The notes beneath the pieces are model-generated. The model saw nothing but the letters and a program-made list of their open reading frames with translations, searched no databases and was not told the origin of the DNA. A stretch of 64,000 bases of DNA, taken from positions 7,256,501 to 7,320,500 of the forward strand of contig OZ020517.1 in NCBI GenBank assembly GCA_963971425.1. The letters run 5' to 3'. This DNA comes from Bryoerythrophyllum caledonicum (taxonomy: Eukaryota > Streptophyta > Bryopsida > Pottiales > Pottiaceae). Below are positions 10,176 to 21,512 of the stretch, in pieces; the stretch's first letter is position 1; every line of letters begins with the position of its first letter. The translations under genes and the position numbers were made by a program.

Positions 10176-12576
10176 TCAAGACTCGTACTTCAAAACTCCT
10201 GCGAAGGAAACGCTCAAATACATAAATAACGAGAAAGGAGATTGGTTAGAAAACAAAAATCATATGAGAGATACTTGTTAAATCACCGTCTATTTACAAA
10301 GTTCTCCGCACCTAAAAGAAGCTCAAAGGAGAGAAGGAAGGCTGAGATTCATGATTGATCTCATTCTTCACTCTCAAAGACAGCTAACACTACTTTGACT
10401 TGAGTTTGCAGACCACCAAGCTCTTTCATAACTGATAAGGATCATAACTGAAAGACCACCAAGCTCTAATGACGGTTTAGAGTACACAACCAGTAGTAAA
10501 GAGAGGGGGGCTATCTTGCTAAGAACGATTCACAACGTGCAAAGGCATAAGCATGATTACAGAAACCAATACCTGTTGATTCTTGGTTCTCACAGCTTGC
10601 AGAAGCGCCGCCGCTGTCCTCAGGGTTGGCACCAACTTGAGTGACGTAACTCTTCTGAGAGGAGGTATCGGACACACGCGACTGCTGGCGTGGAAGACTA
10701 CTGGCTATCCTTGGGTCTACTGCGGGAAGCGCAGGAAGCGCCAAGGGAGGGAACGACACGTTCATGGGCTCACTGTTCACTTTGAAAGCCAGCTCTGTGA
10801 GCTCGGCATGTGCAGCTTCCAGCCCTGGGGATGCCCCGATGTGGCTGCCCAGTGCTTCCTTGGCCTTCTCCAGGATGGTTTGCAGGTACTTGCCCTGGGC
10901 CTCAATCCTCAATTGTAACTGCCGCTGTACCTGTCGCAATTCAGGAGAGTTTTAAGCACCTGGCAGATAATAGAGATCTCTGTTAAGTCACCCATAAGAT
11001 ACCCCTTCGTTTGATATATTACACTCTATTCGAAGTAGTCATTAGAAGAGCATGGTGATCTCTGAACTCAAGTCAAAGTAGTGTTAGCTCCCTTTTGAGA
11101 GTGGAAAAAGAGCGAGATCGACCCTGAATATTAGCCGCCTTTCTCTCTCTTGAGATTGATTGAGAGCTAGTTGGAGTTTATTTTAATTGTTCAGAGGAAG
11201 TATCCTGTTCAAACTTCGGGTGTCTTAACACAAAACTCGTGTTAGTGAGGTAAGAGTTTCAGGAGAAAAGAACCTCAAGCTGCTCTTGCAGCCGACGCTG
11301 GACTTCCACTTGCATCCTGATAGCCTCAGAGATTTGAAAGCCCCTGGAATCACAGAAACCGTCAATGATGGCTTACAACAGAGCATTTCCCCACCCCATA
11401 CGCGAAGATAGTATACTACAGACGCACTTTGCAGAAAGGTCTCAGATGAGATACAAGATGCACATACTCTTGATTCTGAGGTGGTAGCTTCGGCGTGCTT
11501 GGCCCATCGCTACCAGCGCTGCTTGTTCCTTGCACAGCAGGAGGTCCTGTCCAAGGCAAATCCCACTCATTGTTACATGTAAGAAAGAATTACGTTTTCA
11601 GGCTCAGCATCTCACATTGGCAGGATCATGTCGTCTACAAAACACATATACCACCCAAACGGACAACCAAAACCAGGAATCAAGATTTCAAGTGGAAGAG
11701 AGACTAGAATATACAGCACAAAAGTTACTCTAAGAGTTCACATGAGAGGAAGCTGTAAAATAGCAGCTTCACAATCTATCAAAGAATATGCTGAATACAA
11801 CGCCTCAACAATGAGACCAAACATCAGAGCATATGCTGAAGGTCTTAAAAGGGCTGCAGCACTTACCACCCTTGACACCTTCATACCCATGCCCATGCCC
11901 ATGCCCACTACTTTCTCGATTGACCTGCTTTCCAAGCCTGAATTTCTGCAGGTCAAATACAAATACATAACTACTGCTTTAGTGACCCTCAAAATTAAGG
12001 AATATCCTCACGCCGCCTAAAATGGACACATCACTTTTAACAGTGTGAACCACCACAAAGACAAAACATACCATGCTCTTTTAACCACGGCATAAGAATA
12101 TGAACTCAACTTGAACGAGTGACTGCTTAAGAAACAGCTTAAATACGAACGATTCTTGAAGGAATGCTAACCCTAACCTGGAGGTGACTCTTGAGATGAT
12201 AAAGAGTAAGGCCCTTGACGCCCATCACTCGCATCACCGTCTTGGGTGTTGCTTCTGCACTTCAAGTGGGACCCCAAATGAGTCTCTGAAACGCAAAAAA
12301 ATCCAGGTGTTTCTTGCTAACTCAGCTAAGAAAAGTGACGGACTGTAACAGAAAAAAAGATAAGGAAACGATCAACTTACTGTCGGCGCCGCCCAGCTGC
12401 GAGACTGCCTCCACGAACCGCTCATGCAGCTCCGGGGTCCATCGCAGGCGCGGCTTCGGGTCTGCAGAGCTCACTCCCCCATCGCTGGAGAAACTGGCGC
12501 CGAACATTGAAGGCCTGTCTTGATTGCTGGACGCGGACCGAGCTGGGACTAACGCCATAGCTCCTTCGTAGTACAT
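10176..12576 (-). CDS. MYB-CC transcription factor (PHR1/PHL-like)
   Basis: Nuclear DNA-binding protein of the GARP/MYB-CC family, whose characterised members control phosphate-starvation and related transcription. The exons are 12576-12381, 12254-12178, 11945-11867, 11546-11468, 11343-11274, 10930-10573 and 10198-10176. All introns are GT-AG, phases agree, and the total of 882 bases gives 293 residues. The start MYYEG resembles relatives. Residues about 41-97 form the single MYB repeat (PRLRWTPELHERFVEAV, then LTLYHLKSHLQKFRLGK). Residues about 148-190 form the MYB-CC coiled coil (QVEVQRRLQEQLEVQRQLQL). A His-Gly repeat (HGHGHGYEG) follows the MYB domain. The last 7-residue exon (VLKYES) is the least certain part: without it exon 6 would read on to a stop at 10511. 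Family known; function here inferred. Confidence 0.88.
10357..11119. repeat. Inverted repeat pair flanking exon 6 of the MYB-CC gene
   Basis: The left arm, about 10357-10407 in intron 6, reads GCTAACACTACTTTGACTTG. The right arm, about 11064-11119 in intron 5, reads CAAGTCAAAGTAGTGTTAGC. The 20 central bases are perfectly complementary and pairing continues imperfectly for about 50 bases. In the transcript the arms would pair across exon 6. Confidence 0.75.
10411..10475. repeat. Short direct repeat in MYB-CC intron 6
   Basis: GACCACCAAGCTCT occurs twice, at about 10412 and 10453, and ATAACTGA also recurs between them. Confidence 0.5.
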
Positions 12577-13497
12577 ACAACCCCTTTACAACCTCTTCTC
12601 CCCCACAAGAACACCAATGCACGCGTCCAGTAAAACTTAGGGTGGTACCAAGACCTCAGTAACACACCAATTCCTCAATCTCATCAATTAGGAACACAAA
12701 CACACACAAATCACTGTCACCTACTAAACTCCACACTCCTGATCCCACACCACTCACCCCCCTCCCACCATGACACTTGAGACGAGACCTAGTAGAGAGG
12801 AAGCAGGGAGACTGATGGAAAGGGAGTGAAAAGTTGGCAGCACTGGAGGTTTTCCGGAGTGACACGATGAATTGCAGTGCTTTTCCTGTGGGTTGTGGAG
12901 GAACTCGACTGCAAGAGCGTGAATCCCACTCCGAGAGCCCCACAAATTTCTCCACCGAAAACTTGTGGGTTTCTGGAGCCTACAGCCCACAAGAAGGATC
13001 CCATCTAAACCCGTCGCCTCGGACCCCAAAAGCCGTCATCTTCTAGAAACAAACCTAGATTTTCCTCTACAAAGGCCCGAGAGCCTTACACCGTCACCGA
13101 GGACTGCCCTAGACTTCTCGAGGAACCCAAAAGCGTTACATTTCCCTCTACTAAATTTTGAGTTCCGGGATCTGGCGGATTCGTAGATAGGGGTGTGACG
13201 GGTTTGGGGGATTATATGGTGGGGCCCGCCAGGGTCGTGGACTGACGGACGGTGCGTTTTTTCGTCGGGGTGTGAAAGGGGGGCAAGGGTTCTGTTGAGA
13301 GTTCGTTCGTTTGCGTGACGAGGGTTGATGGGAGTGACGATTTCCGTCTCGGAATCCGAGCCTTGAAGTCGTTTTTCTGGGGCCTGACTCACTGGCATGC
13401 ATGGGCCTGGCATGCCATGATGACCCGGAGCTAGTACCTGACTAGGCTCCCTACGCCATCATGGGCTCCCATTATGGGTTTCCCTCTTGCTAAGGTA

Positions 13498-13702
13498 GGA
13501 CAACCCAAAACTGACCGGTAACCAAACACCGCTCCCTTCTATACCTTTCCTAGATTTCAGGGCGGAAATCTAGCTGGTCATCACATCACATTCAAAATTT
13601 CATCGGTTGATGCAAAAGTCATGTACAGACAGGTTACATTTCGTGCCTGGAATCTAGGAAGGGTATAGAAAGGAGGGGTCGTGGGTTGATTTTGGTTTGT
13701 CT
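13498..13702. repeat. Foldback element
   Basis: CCCTTCTATACCTTTCCTAG (about 13532) is mirrored by CTAGGAAGGGTATAGAAAGG (about 13655). Outer parts GACAACCCAAAACTGACC and GGTTGATTTTGGTTTGTC also pair imperfectly. Arms are about 60 bp with a central loop of about 85 bp. Non-coding. It lies about 0.9 kb upstream of the MYB-CC start codon. Confidence 0.6.
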
Positions 13703-13729
13703 CACCATATAGTTAGCTCCCTCTACGAT

Positions 13730-13860
13730 GGGCCCGTTTGTCTTACCAAATTTTACCATTACCTATCAAGTCCACCCCTCGTATTTACCACAAGAATATA
13801 TTGCTCCCATTACAAGAGCATCTGGGCTATTTTAATAGATGTTGTTGTAAGGGGAGCTAA
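13730..13860 (+). repeat. Dispersed repeat, inverted relative of 40920-41050
   Basis: The segment from CGTTTGTCTTACCAAATTTT to GATGTTGTTGTAAGGGGAGC aligns, with scattered changes, to the reverse complement of 40920-41050, so this is a dispersed repeat family. No gene. Confidence 0.55.
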
Positions 13861-14221
13861 ATTTAGTTGCTTTGCCTCTGTATTTACTACACTCACTTTC
13901 TTGTTTGCCTCTGTGTTTACTACACCCACTCTTTTGTTTAGTCTGACTAGGTTTAATAACAACGTTTGGAATCAATTTATGAACAACTCAAGTCAGGTAA
14001 TTGAAACTACACCAAAAATGATCATTTGCATCATATAGCATTTATTGTTATAGGAAGTGACACTATTATATGTATATTAGTGACAATATTTATACATGTC
14101 ACATCACGTATATCAAATATATTCTAGTACATCAAGTACGTCAAGTATATTGTGACATTTATATATTGAGTAGTACATTGTTGGACTAAATGATGTATTG
14201 TTAACATTTACAATTGGTGAC

Positions 14222-14440
14222 ACTACTGTACCTAGTGGTCGCTTTCAACACCTCTATGTCGACAAAATTCTTTTTTTTACACAATGATTCAGACGTAGTG
14301 GATATCACCGAAGTATTGAGTATCACTTATGCAGTTAAGGGTAGCACCTTGTCATTACATGGGTAATCACCTTGACAAAAACTTTATATTTTGAATTAAT
14401 TATGTACGAAAGCGACCACGGCATAGGGTAGTACAGTGGT
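14222..14440. repeat. Small inverted-repeat element with TGGTCGCTTTC arms
   Basis: CACTACTGTACCTAGTGGTC with GCTTTC (14222-14247) is mirrored by GAAAGCGACCACGGCATAGG and GTAGTACAGTGG (14408-14440). A related phrase, ACTGACCATAGCGTAGGG, recurs at about 20345, so the family is dispersed. Confidence 0.5.
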
Positions 14441-14648
14441 TGACAATTTAAATTGACTAAGACTATAACTGGACTTTGTGATAGAATTTATTATTTTTAG
14501 TGTAGTATTACTTGTGCCAATGTGTGATTTCTCGAATGAGATTTAATACTTTGAAATTTCTTTGTTTTTGAACAAGATAACACTTAAAGATTCAAAATAA
14601 ATTCTCCATGGTCAATTTTTTTGCAAGACCAAGTCTATTCACCCCTCT

Positions 14649-15600
14649 TTAACCCGTAAAGGCCCAAGGCATTTTCACACCGAAAACACTTCAAAACTCC
14701 TCATTCTAGTGCAATGAGTAATGAGATAATCAAAACGTTTCATTTCTACATCTAATCGTAGGATCTATATAAAAAAATATTCATTGACGCCCTCACAAAA
14801 TTTCATAAAATTTGACTGCACGGAATGAAAGATTATAATGTTTGAAGTAGATAAATCCATTCTTTTTCTTCCCTGCATTGAGTGGAATAGTAGACTTTGA
14901 CTTCACTTGGTGTCAAATTTTTGCACTACACAAGGTCTGAAAACATTACCATCATGTTAATCATGATGTTATTTCCTTGTACACCAATTTTTAGAGGTAG
15001 AGAAGGGGTGTAGCATATTCAATACAAATGTGCAAGGAGTGGATGTTCAAAAATTGCCAATTCACATTTTATTTTTTGGTGAACTAAAAGTGTTTTAGAA
15101 TGATAATCTCAATGGTAAATATGAAGGTTTAGACCACATCTTGTAGAAGAAAAAATAAAATGTAAGGAATACAAAGATCTCATAGTTTTATGTGGAAAAG
15201 ACGAAGTTTTTTAGGTACCTTGCCTGACAAAGTGTGACAATGTGTGAAAATGTTTGACTTAGACTAGTATGCTATTTCTAACTTAAGACAAGAGATTTTT
15301 CTTGACATTATCAAAGGAAATAATATTATTTTCTAGCATTGAAAATCTCACATTCAATAAAGTGTTCTAGCAAAAAATTTGGAGGTGCCCGATGTGCCCG
15401 CTCTCCTCGTTTAAAATTCAAAACCCTATAACTTTTGCATAGGATGTCGGATCTAGGAAAAAATTAAACTCACACAAAGCTTTTAGCAATGTCCATCTAC
15501 AGAAGAAATTTCAAAAAGAAATGTTACAAATTGACACCATAGGAACGTGCCCAAACCTTCAAGAGTCCCCCGAGGGGACTCTTGGGCCTCTAGGGGTCAA
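14649..15600. repeat. TTAA-type repeat element, copy 1
   Basis: The left end is TTAACCCGTAAAGGCCCAAG. The right end is CTTGGGCCTCTAGGGGTCAA, so the terminal repeat is about 20 bp and the outer TTAA has decayed to TCAA on the right. The interior shares long diverged stretches with 16621-17507, for example GCACTACACAAGGTCT and CCAATTTTTAGAGGTAGA. Confidence 0.6.
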
Positions 15601-16620
15601 TGAGAATTTTCTTGGAACACCATGTTTGCCATAATTGGACTCAAGGTACAGTTCACGAAACAAAAACACACCAAGATATCAATTAAATGTGCCCAACAGA
15701 ATCCAATTAATTAGTTTAGCTCATGAAATTTTATTCCATAATTCTTTTGTTTCTATATTTGAAATTTTCAACTGGGAATTCTTTTGGGAAATCCGAATTG
15801 CTCATTAAAAAATCCTAGCTTAATAAAGCGTCCATATGCTGACAACTTGACATTGGATGAAATTTGATCCAAAGGTGAAAGATCAAAGTGCCAAAAGTGC
15901 CAAAAGTGCAATTTTGAATTGTTTTGGCATTGAGATCATTTTTTCATTTTTCTCATTAGATCTTATTTTAAAATTCAACAACCTTTCCTTGTAGGTTGAA
16001 TTCTTGAGGGTTAAAGTCGTTGCACCTCTCCATTTTATAGTCTTTGATTACCTCATGTAACACTTAATGTAACTTCAAGTGACTCATGGATTAGAATACA
16101 AAATAAATTAATATTGTATTGCCTCTACCGTCTAAAATAACTTTAGAGTATGAACATGGTATACTAAAACTTTAAGTTTAAAATAATCAACATATGACAA
16201 CTTTAAAATAATGCGTAAATATAAGTGCATCTTTATAGATAAACAATTTAGCAAATTTGAATCCATTCATGTTTTCTTTCCTTTGCAAATACGATTGAGT
16301 AAAGTATACAAGTTTATGAATAATGAAAAAAAGAACAAGAAATCAACATGATCCATGTAATGAAGCTTCTCTCCTCTTATCACCAATGTTAATGACCACC
16401 ACATGATTTATCAAGGAAGTGGTCAATACTCAATAGTGTAGGTGAGTTCTATAAAATAAATTGAAATTTGGTCTCTCACATTGTCATGAGGTTGATTGTG
16501 GTAGTCAAGGCTTTTGATACAAAGTATTATTGGTTTGACTCTAGCATTGCAGTGGATTTTTTTGAAGGATAAGGTACAAGGAGCAGCCATCTAAATATTA
16601 TGTTTTATGGAGGTTAATTA
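15601..16620. other. AT-rich spacer, no gene seen
   Basis: No coding frame of substance and no RNA gene recognised. CCAAAAGTG is duplicated near 15890-15905. Confidence 0.4.
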
Positions 16621-17507
16621 TTAATCCCTAGGAGCCAAAGGCATCTTTCCTCTAGAAACACTCCAAAACTGCCACTATCAACAAGTGGCAAGAAATCTAA
16701 CTTTGAAGTAACATTTTGGACTTTAAACCATAAGATCTTAAAAAATACTTCCATATAAATTTATCATATTGTTTTGGCTACAATCCGCCACACATATATG
16801 AAGATCATAGCGTTTGAAGTCAAGAAAATGGTTCATTTTCTTCCATGTGTTGAGTGAATCAGCAGAATTTGACCTCACTTAGTGTCATATTTTGCACTAC
16901 ACAAGGTCTAAATCCTTTACCATTGTGTTAAACATGATGTTAGTTCTTTGTAAACCAATTTTTAGAGGTAGAAAAGGGGTGAAGCATATTCAAAACAAGT
17001 GTGCAAGAAGTAGAGGTTCAAAAATTGCCAATTCACGTTTTATTTTAAAGCAAACTTATTATGTTTAAAATGATACTCCAAATCGTCAATAATAAGGTTT
17101 TCACCACATATTGTTGTTGAAAAAAAATTAATTAAAAGAATATGAAGATCTCTAGGTTTTATGTAGAAAAGATGAAGTTTTTTTGATACCTTGCCTGACA
17201 ATCTGTGAAAATGTTTGACTTGGGTTAAAATGTTTTTTTATACTAAAGACAAAAATGTTTTTTGACATCTTCAAAGAAGGTAATATTCTCTTCATGAATG
17301 AAAAATCTCAATGTCAATAGAAACGTCTAGAAAAACTTTTGAAGCTGCCCAAAGTCCCCAATTTGACTTTGAAGGCTAGTAACTTTCATATCACAAATCC
17401 AAAAAATATATTAAAAAAATTCAAGAATAAGATTTATTTTCAAATTTTAGGTACTTGCCCAAAATGGAAAACGTCCTCCCAGGGTTAAATGGGCTCTTAG
17501 AGCTCAA
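16621..17507. repeat. TTAA-type repeat element, copy 2
   Basis: Starts TTAATCCCTAGGAGCCAAAG. Ends near 17507 with GGGCTCTTAGAGCTCAA, a decayed version of the copy-1 end. The interior is a diverged direct repeat of 14649-15600. Confidence 0.5.
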
Positions 17508-17534
17508 AGTGACCTCATATCTACCATCATAGAG

Positions 17535-18850
17535 ATGCTGACAAAAATGCCAAACAAGGATGAGTTGAAGGAGTTGCTGGACTTCACTATGGAGTGGGCT
17601 AAAGCAATGGTTAGGGAAGATGGTGATACCTGTGCGAATGAAGAGGGAGTGAGGTCAAGGCGTGATGCAATTACGAACCAAATATTTGAAGTACTCAAAG
17701 TTGCCGACACTGTGAAGCATGGAGCAACGATCTTCTCAGCTATGGCTCCAGAATTTGTAAAAAATGAGTGAAGTCTTTGCAAGCTTGACTCCAAGCATGC
17801 TAGAAGCCACTCTTAGTTTTGAGAAGATGGCTTCAACTATAAAGCCATTGCTAGAAGAAAAAGTGGAAAATATACAATTCATCATGGAGTTGGAAGCTCA
17901 AGCCGTGAAAACCAGGCCATTACTAAAGGGTTAATAAAGGAATTGGAGGAGTACAAGAGGAAGGTAAGATGCTTGGAATCTGGATGTCGGACCAACATCC
18001 AATGTACAAGGAAGAAAACAACGGATGTGGAGGAATGTGAGATGGACGTTGTAGCGGTTGATAGTTCCACTTGTACCTTGGACAATCTTTTTCTTTCCAA
18101 GTATTCACAAAATGACAAAGTGGATAATGTGCCGAAGATTGGGGAAGGACCACGTCAGCCTTCTTGTGTTGGGCTCGAAGTGGAGATTGGTTGCAGCCAA
18201 GTACAGTCAAAGAAGGAGGGAAAGGAGCAGGCCATGGAAGCCAAGGGGAAAGATATGGAAATGGTGTTACAGAAGTTGGAGGTGGCAAATAGGGAGAGAG
18301 ATGAGGCACGAGCAGAATTGAAGTCATTGCGGAGGATGTTGAAAACGGAGTATTACACACCATGCCATGAGAACACAATGCCTAGGTTGGATTGGATTCA
18401 TCGCCTTCAGGACAGAGAAACAACAGTCTCAAAAGCAGCACATAATATTAAAAAGTATGTTGCTGAATCAAAAGCATCAAGGGAACTTGTGGAGGCCTCG
18501 TTAAAGATATTCAAGAATTAGTTGGAGAAGTTGGGCATGATCCTTCAAAGATCACTGTTTGGAGCGATGTGGCGGAGATAATGGATCGCTCCAACTATTA
18601 CCGGGACAACGGAAAGGGCAATGGCATTGACTGGGCGTTGGAAGTGGAAGAAGGATGGATGCCCTTCAATATTTTCTCGTCACACTTTGTGGATTTGGAG
18701 AGAACTGTCATCCATACATGCGACCCAAAATCAACATTCCTCAATGACAAAGTAGCTTGTGCGAGGAACAATTTGGTCCAAAGGGGGCACATAAATTGGG
18801 GCAATGTGGCCATAACTTTCATACTACGTGCATTTATGAAAGTTCCATGA
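17535..18850 (+). pseudogene. Decayed coiled-coil ORF, unidentified
   Basis: Three stretches of coding-like sequence follow one another with frame changes. The first is 17535-17771 (MPNKDELKELLDFTMEWAKA). The second is 17765-17934 in another frame (LTPSMLEATLSFEKMASTIK), then back to the first frame at 17943-18521 (VLQKLEVANRERDEARAELK). The third, about 18510-18850, is in another frame (WSDVAEIMDRSNYYRDNGKG). At least three frame disruptions are needed to join them. The middle is heptad-rich and very probably coiled coil. I recognise no family. It lies immediately upstream of the DDE transposase in the same orientation, so it could be an accessory ORF of the same element or an independent captured gene. 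Confidence 0.45.
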
Positions 18851-18924
18851 AACAATCGGTGTGTCCCATGACATTTTTAAGGAAATACTTGAATTGAAGT
18901 TATCGATGGACTACCACAGCATGT

Positions 18925-20024
18925 GGAAAGCTTCCACGAGATTGGGATATGCAAGGAAAATTAATGGCATATTGTTTTGCCTATTTGGTGAAGGCTTATG
19001 AGATTATTCCCAATTTGATAGTAAATACTAATCAAACTGGTAAGTAACCTATATCTTTACTTTTTATTTTGATTTTTTATTTGCGTTGTTATTATATATT
19101 AAAGTCTATTTATGTATGAATCTAAAAATCTTTATCATTGTGTCTATGGGTAGGAAACGCACATGGGAGAAAAAGGGTTCAAAGGATATCAAAGTGACTC
19201 GAATAGAGGACAAACGCCAAGTTACTTGTTGCGTATCTTCTACAGCCAATGGGACATTGCTTCCTATGCAAGTTATTTTCACTAGTAAAACAAAACGTTG
19301 TTTACCAAAAACCGATATTGCAAAGCTTTACTTAGGTGATGGTTTTTACTTGACCATGACTTCAAATCATTGGTCAAATCAAGAAACATGTGAGCAATTT
19401 GTCAGACATATTCTTGTTCCATATTTTGAAAATGCTGTAAAGCAAATGGATTTATCACCAAGCTAGAAAATGATTTGGTTGATAGATTGTTGGTTGGTGC
19501 ATAAATCAGAGGCATTTTTGACATGGATGAAGAATGAATATCCTCGTATATGTGTTCTATTTATTCCGGAAAATTGCACATCTAAGCTTCAACCAGCTGA
19601 TGTGATTCTTCACAGGCCTTTGAAGTATAGCTTCACAAGGTGCTTAAAACAATGGTCCGGAGCAAGCATTCAAGAACAAATAGAGAGTGAGGTTTCTGAA
19701 GTTCAACTTGATTTGAAGATCGGTACGTTACGTGAAGAATTGTGTTCTTGGCTTTTACAAGCTTGGAAAGAGGTGGGCTCACAAACTGATAAGATTGTAA
19801 AAGGATGGGGAAAATGTGGTTTGACGACGCCATTTGATAGAGCTTTCCTAGCGGAGGCTATGGAATCTCATGCCCACACTTTTTTATTCTTTGATGCTAC
19901 TATGGATAATGAGCATGAAGAATCTTTAGATGATTTAGAAGAGTGGGAGGAATTGTTTGAAGACCAAGACATTCTAGAATTGATGGCATGGTGTGTAGTC
20001 ACTGATGAAGTTGGAAGTGGTTAG
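18925..20024 (+). pseudogene. pogo/Tigger-like DDE transposase, one premature stop
   Basis: The first visible exon ends at 19039 and reads KLPRDWDMQGKLMAYCFAYL, then IVNTNQTG, where DQTG-type motifs hold the first catalytic Asp in relatives; here it is N. A 65-bp GT-AG intron (19040-19104) follows, in phase. The second exon carries RTWEKKGSKDIKV, EDKRQVTCCVSSTANG, NHWSNQETCEQFVRHILVPY, LIDCWLVHKSEAFLTWM and NCTSKLQPADVILHRPLKYS. These are the DDE_1 core, with the second Asp in LIDCW and third acidic position in QPADV. A TAG at 19464-19466 interrupts the frame just before LIDCW. The N-terminal helix-turn-helix or CENP-B domain is not seen. The frame ends at 20024 after an acidic tail. Family assignment is by motif. 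Confidence 0.65.
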
Positions 20025-20840
20025 ATTGTTGGGGTTTGAATTCATATTAGTTAGTGATATTTAAACATAGAGTTGAACCATAGTGGTGTTTACTTTCTCT
20101 TTTATGTTTTTAGCATAATTTTCAATTGTATTCATTTCTTTTATCATGATTTCATTTGATTTTTATCATCAAATATCTAATTCTATGTCTTTTTTGCTTA
20201 ATTTATTTAATTTCAACAATTCCGCCTATAATTTACACATATTCAGACAATTGTGAAATGAGTTTATTTATTTATTTTGGAAAACTCTCTTAAAATTTCT
20301 AAAATTTTGGACAATTGCCTATTTTGAATTAATATGTACAAAACTGACCATAGCGTAGGGTATGTGATGTTACATTGTTAATTCATCTTTTTACGTGGTG
20401 ATGTTAGCAATAGTTTCAAGCATGATGTGCTTGCTAAGCGATGAAATAAGTAGAAGGCAATGAGAGTTGAAATATTTGTGGATTATGATATGGTTAAGAG
20501 ATTCCTAAACCAAGACTATACATAATGGGACAACAATATAAAATTGAAGAAAATAGTAACGGATGAAGCAAACAAATATGAAATATATGCAAACAAGGTA
20601 CTTCAAAAAAGAATAATTTGGAGATAATTTTTTTTTTATTCATAGCCTGTATATTCTATTAACGCATAATAGAATATATTCAATTGAAAAGCAACCCTAA
20701 ACCATCCATAGTGTAATGGATAGGCCAACAATGACTCAAAACTTAGAAATGGTGCATCTATGAACACACATCAACTTTAGGCCACCCTCTTTCCCATGGA
20801 AAGAAGTACGAGTGAAGCATACAATGTACATGGGTATGGT
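20025..20840. other. AT-rich 3' flank, no gene seen
   Basis: Nothing recognised apart from a fragment (about 20320-20385) related to the arm of the small element at 14222-14440. Confidence 0.4.
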
Positions 20841-21512
20841 CTAGTTACTCATTGATATCAGTAGGAAGTTCGTAATTACTATCTCCTTTGACCTTGGCTC
20901 CGCTAGATCGCGAGGGGTCATCTTCATCATGCGTGAGGTCTTCCCTTTGATTCTCCATTTTTTCGACATAGACTGAATGATTTTGAACCTCTTGCAAATC
21001 TCGATGGCATGAAGGGGATTTCTAGCCGACGCATCATTACGACATGGCGACCGTGCAAATGGCTGCATGGGAACTTGCCGTTTTTTTATCAATTGTGGAG
21101 GATTTCTAGGTCCTATTGTACTAGGTACATTGCCATCCAAAGTCTCTAATTTCATCTTTACGGCAACTTTTGCCCTTGAAGATGACAAATTTCGGCGAGG
21201 AGGAATTCATGTAAAAACATCCTTGAGAGTGGACCAACCGCAATTCCGGAACAAACACAAGATGTGAGTCCATGTGAAGGCAATGGCATGAAGAATGGAG
21301 TACAAGGAGGTATCTCATCCCTACATGAAACAACCCTACATGGGCATCAAACTCAAGGGCAACAAAAGGTAGATGTTGTGGATCTCAACATCCATAGTCC
21401 CGGACTTGCCAAAAATCTCAAGAAAACAACAACTGCACCGTTTGCGACAGATACCACACTTCTCAAGGGAAAGGCTAGAGAAGATGATATTCCCCACGGG
21501 ACTAGAAGTCCA
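20841..21512 (-). other. Possible decayed 3' part of the hAT element
   Basis: A minus-strand frame at 20841-21188 and overlapping plus-strand frames show no clear domain. The C-terminal hAT dimerisation domain that should follow the DUF659 region was not found, so this is either heavily decayed or unrelated. Confidence 0.25.

Noticed and set aside
13036..13413. Overlapping ORFs on the minus strand upstream of the MYB-CC gene
   Set aside because: They lie in the GC-rich promoter/leader area, have Pro/Arg/Ser-rich composition typical of chance GC-rich frames, and show no domain or splice support.
19086..19105. Start codon of the transposase at 19086
   Set aside because: That position lies in the AT-rich intron. 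The frame enters at 19105 from an upstream exon carrying conserved transposase sequence.
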